Shown here one piece after another: positions 61,362-64,000 of a stretch of 64,000 nucleotides of DNA. Below the pieces are notes generated by a model. It searched no databases. It saw only the letters and a list, made by a program, of their open reading frames with translations, and was not told the origin of the DNA. The DNA is from Aphis gossypii (taxonomy: Eukaryota > Arthropoda > Insecta > Hemiptera > Aphididae), in assembly GCF_020184175.1 (NCBI RefSeq), contig NW_026082986.1:248001-312000 (forward strand), written 5' to 3'. The position numbers were made by a program, and so were the translations under genes. The number at the start of each line of letters is the position of its first letter. Positions within the stretch are counted from its first letter, which is position 1.

Positions 61362-61686
61362 TGAACAGTCATGGGCGTGCATAGACTTCAATTTTATTTC
61401 CGGTCGAGCCTGGAACATCTGATGCCCCCATACGTTGAAAGTGCCCTTAATTTTTTTTAACGCATTAATGTACATGCTAATTGTATATTAAAAAATATGT
61501 TAATAGAACCAATTTGTATGTAAACACAACAATAATGTGCTATTTTTTAGATGTATACTTTTGAAGTTAAACATTTTCATGTTCTCTTTGAACATAGCAT
61601 TATAATTAAATATATACACATCTGAAATTTAATTATGCCCCTAAAAGATTTTAGTCGAGCCCCGTGCTCACGCCTATGTGAACAGT
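61362..61686. mobile_element. hAT-like MITE, 309 bp, with perfect 8-bp TSD
   Basis: The element runs from CATGGGCGTG at 61370 to CACGCCTATG at 61678, forming inverted ends with one mismatch in the first ten bases. TGAACAGT at 61362-61369 is repeated exactly at 61679-61686. It is non-coding. Confidence 0.72.
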
Positions 61687-61689
61687 ATA

Positions 61690-62810
61690 GCTATAGCAGT
61701 CATTTTTAAATTTATTGTACATATTATATATCACTACTGCAGCTTGAGCAGCAGGTAGTTGAAACACGGTCTATAAAATCATACTTCTGCACTAGTATAA
61801 TAATGGTTTCCAGTGGCGTACTTAGGGGGGCAAAGGAGACAATTGCCCCGAGCAGCACTTATTTATAAGAAATAATATTAATTAATAATAAAGAAAAATA
61901 AAGAATATATTTTATTTAAAAAAACAATTTCACAAATGGATTGATACGATTAATAGAAGAGTAATTTACATACACTAAATAATAATAAAAATATTTTTTA
62001 TATAATAAAGTACAAAAAAATTACTACTTTAATAATAACTAATAGTATAATATATTATGTAATTATTATAACTTTATAATAAACACGAGTATATAGTTCA
62101 TAGGTCACAACTTGGACACTGTTTAACTTATTTAAGATATATCCCTACTGAATTTGGACTGCGATCGGACATCGCCAGCAGGATCAGCTATAATTAATAA
62201 ATTATTTACTATATAGGCGGTCGGTAATTAAACTCCATACAAATTGAGTTCCAATAAAACCTTTTTGACGAATTAAGGTCTTGGTTATTTTAGGGTATAT
62301 ACCAATTTATTTTAAGTATAATAATAATACTAATCGAGTCGAAATTTTAACTAACTTATTCCCTTCAAATAAAAACATAACAGTGTACTTTTTTATCAAT
62401 TAATTGTGACTATATAATATACTATAATATAAATTATATACTATACTTATTTTAATTAATATTTATGACAAATCATTGAATCTGAATGAAAAAATGAAAT
62501 GTTTTTGGTGAAAGGTCCTCACCAAAAGTAATAGTTATACTATAACCACAATCCGGCTATGTATACAATGTATCATGAATAAAATCTTTGTTTGTTATAT
62601 TTTTAATTTTGGAAACTACTTGTGAATATTTTTCCATCATACTTACTGCAAGTTAATACACTCTTTGAAATGATAAATTCTTGGTAAAAATAATTTAAAA
62701 TTTGCTTTCAATATCATTGGAAAGAATTTAATACAAATTAGAAAATTAATTGTAATGTTCAAATTAATAATTAAATCACACCTATTGTGAGCCTTTGGAT
62801 ATGTAATTTT
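61690..62810. other. AT-rich DNA with one MITE-like end
   Basis: CAGTGGCGTACTTAGGGGGG at about 61812 looks like a hAT-MITE end, but no partner was found. Nothing else is recognised. Confidence 0.4.
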
Positions 62811-62812
62811 TT

Positions 62813-63325
62813 TTAAATATAGTCAGCAAAACATTTTACTCGATAGTCTTGAAGTAAAATAGGAACTAAACCATTGGTGAAGGCATTATTCATATCTGGT
62901 GGGTTTAAAATCGGCAGCTCAAAAAATGTTTTTGAATATTTACCAATTTCAGGTTTTTCATTTTCATATTCATTATATTCATCATGTAGACCCAATGATG
63001 GATTTTTTAAACCATGCTTGTCACAAATGGAATAGACAACTTCTGAGTCGTGCTGATGGCCAAACTTTATTTACAGCAACATGAATTGCCTTTACAATAT
63101 CAGCAAATACAGTTTTAAGATTAAAACATAAATTAAGTTTTTGAAATTCTGAAATAATTAATTGAAAAGAAGTCTTTACGTGGTTAAAGCTTTGTCTAAA
63201 AGTAAATAAAAGACCCAAGGTATGTAGTTATTATTTTTCATTCCATGGATAGTAAACAGTTGAGTAAATTGTATTCGGCAGCTTTTAAAAGTCCCATCAA
63301 TATGTATTGTATCACTTGTAAGTTG
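62813..63325 (-). pseudogene. Broken MULE-type transposase fragment
   Basis: On the minus strand, TIHIDGTFKS (about 63307-63281) carries the first catalytic aspartate motif of Mutator-like transposases. It is followed by IHGMKNNNYIPW, FADIVKAIHVAV (second Asp), KVWPSARLRSCLFHL, then QAW and LGLHDEYNEY, ending LPILNPPDMN and DYRVKCFADYI at 62816. An in-frame TGA (63021-63023) follows CLFHL, and a frameshift lies between 63020 and 62995; another shift is near 63210. This is about 170 residues from the middle of a MULE transposase. It is inactive, and no terminal repeats are visible. Confidence 0.7.
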
Positions 63326-63329
63326 TAAT

Positions 63330-64000
63330 TAAAAATTTCAAATTAATAGCACTAAATTATAATATGTTATTATGTTATCTGACGAAAGTTTTAATTAATA
63401 TTATTATAAACATTATAATATGAACAATATACTGATATCAGTAGACGGTAATTATTAAACTAGCGACTAAAGAAATAAAATCCAAAATGTATAAATATAT
63501 ATATATAAGGTTTTTATAACATGCTATTATAATGTTATCTGACAGTTATCAAAATGAAATGAACGATATCCCATCTCCATACGACCATATCTATAATAAG
63601 TATGTATATTAAGAGTTAAAACACATCCACACAGAGCGATATTAATATGAGAATAATTTATATTTTAATGCTGTGTTGTATAATTTCCGCAGTGTCTGGA
63701 CTCTGGACAGTTGATTTTATATTTTACTCAAAATAATCCTCGGAAACAATTCATATTATACTATTAGTTTCCTAACCTTAGACTCAATTAGTATACATAC
63801 CAGGGACTCAATTAATATATTTTTTTCCGATTCAAGTAGAGAACCTCAATTAGTATACAGCGGGTAATTGGGCCACATTTTATTTACCTGCTTCGTATTA
63901 AATATTTGTTTAATTTTTACTACCTGTATAATAGGCCAAAAATTAAATCTATACTGCTTATAACACAAAAAATACGAATTATAATAAAATAATTATAACT
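63330..64000. other. AT-rich DNA to the right edge
   Basis: No gene seen. Near 63770-63860, CTCAATTAGTATACA-like motifs recur three times (around 63784, 63807 and 63845). Confidence 0.45.

Noticed and set aside
1..64000. CRISPR arrays, rRNA or tRNA genes, prokaryotic operons
   Set aside because: The sequence is eukaryotic. I saw no regularly spaced repeat-spacer array, no rRNA segment, and no convincing tRNA cloverleaf.

Overview
The window is very AT-rich, intron- and repeat-rich eukaryotic DNA with insect-type spliced genes. The content points to a hemipteran, most likely an aphid. The reasons are an insect troponin I gene with a Pro/Ala-rich heavy-troponin extension of the kind known from Lethocerus, a decayed gene resembling a family I remember as abundant and uncharacterised in aphid proteomes, and a dispersed repeat I associate with aphid genomes. 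No database search was possible; every identification is by eye.

Layout. (1) 640-8665, minus strand: the 5' half of a takeout/JHBP-domain gene, with a signal-peptide exon, a two-cysteine exon and a third exon, running off the left edge. (2) 8666-13750: CpG-richer upstream DNA, then AT-rich intergenic DNA. (3) 13755 to about 24620, plus strand: a wupA-type troponin I gene with a TATA box, a non-coding first exon, mutually exclusive exons 5a/5b, a standard C-terminus (stop at 18191), and a far-downstream set of alternative 3' exons (20824-21013, 21096-21254, 22886-23271, possibly 24381 onward). These add an acidic, then helical, then Pro/Ala-rich tail and would give a TnH-like flight-muscle isoform. 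(4) 26470-43000: a repeat-dominated stretch. It includes a complete 1455-bp element with long terminal inverted repeats, a perfect 8-bp target-site duplication and a broken THAP domain (P-superfamily-like). The element sits inside an older open reading frame. (5) 43405-44745, minus strand: an intact 446-aa protein with four double-stranded-RNA-binding-domain-like units, related to Loquacious/TRBP/PRKRA. A 595-bp hAT-like MITE lies upstream. (6) 45900-64000: no intact gene seen. It holds repeat copies, a GC-rich repeat island (48.2-48.7 kb), a stop-riddled pseudogene (about 50.96-52.56 kb), nested terminal-inverted-repeat elements (57.7-58.6 kb), a GC-richer unexplained segment (59.2-59.76 kb), a 309-bp MITE with a perfect 8-bp TSD (61.37-61.68 kb) and a broken MULE-type transposase (62.8-63.3 kb).

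The three real genes are functionally unrelated: a secreted ligand-binding protein, a muscle thin-filament regulator and a probable small-RNA-pathway cofactor. The most informative unit is the troponin I locus. Its exon phases all fit, so one gene can encode both the ordinary 207-aa TnI and a roughly 430-440-aa TnH-like protein.
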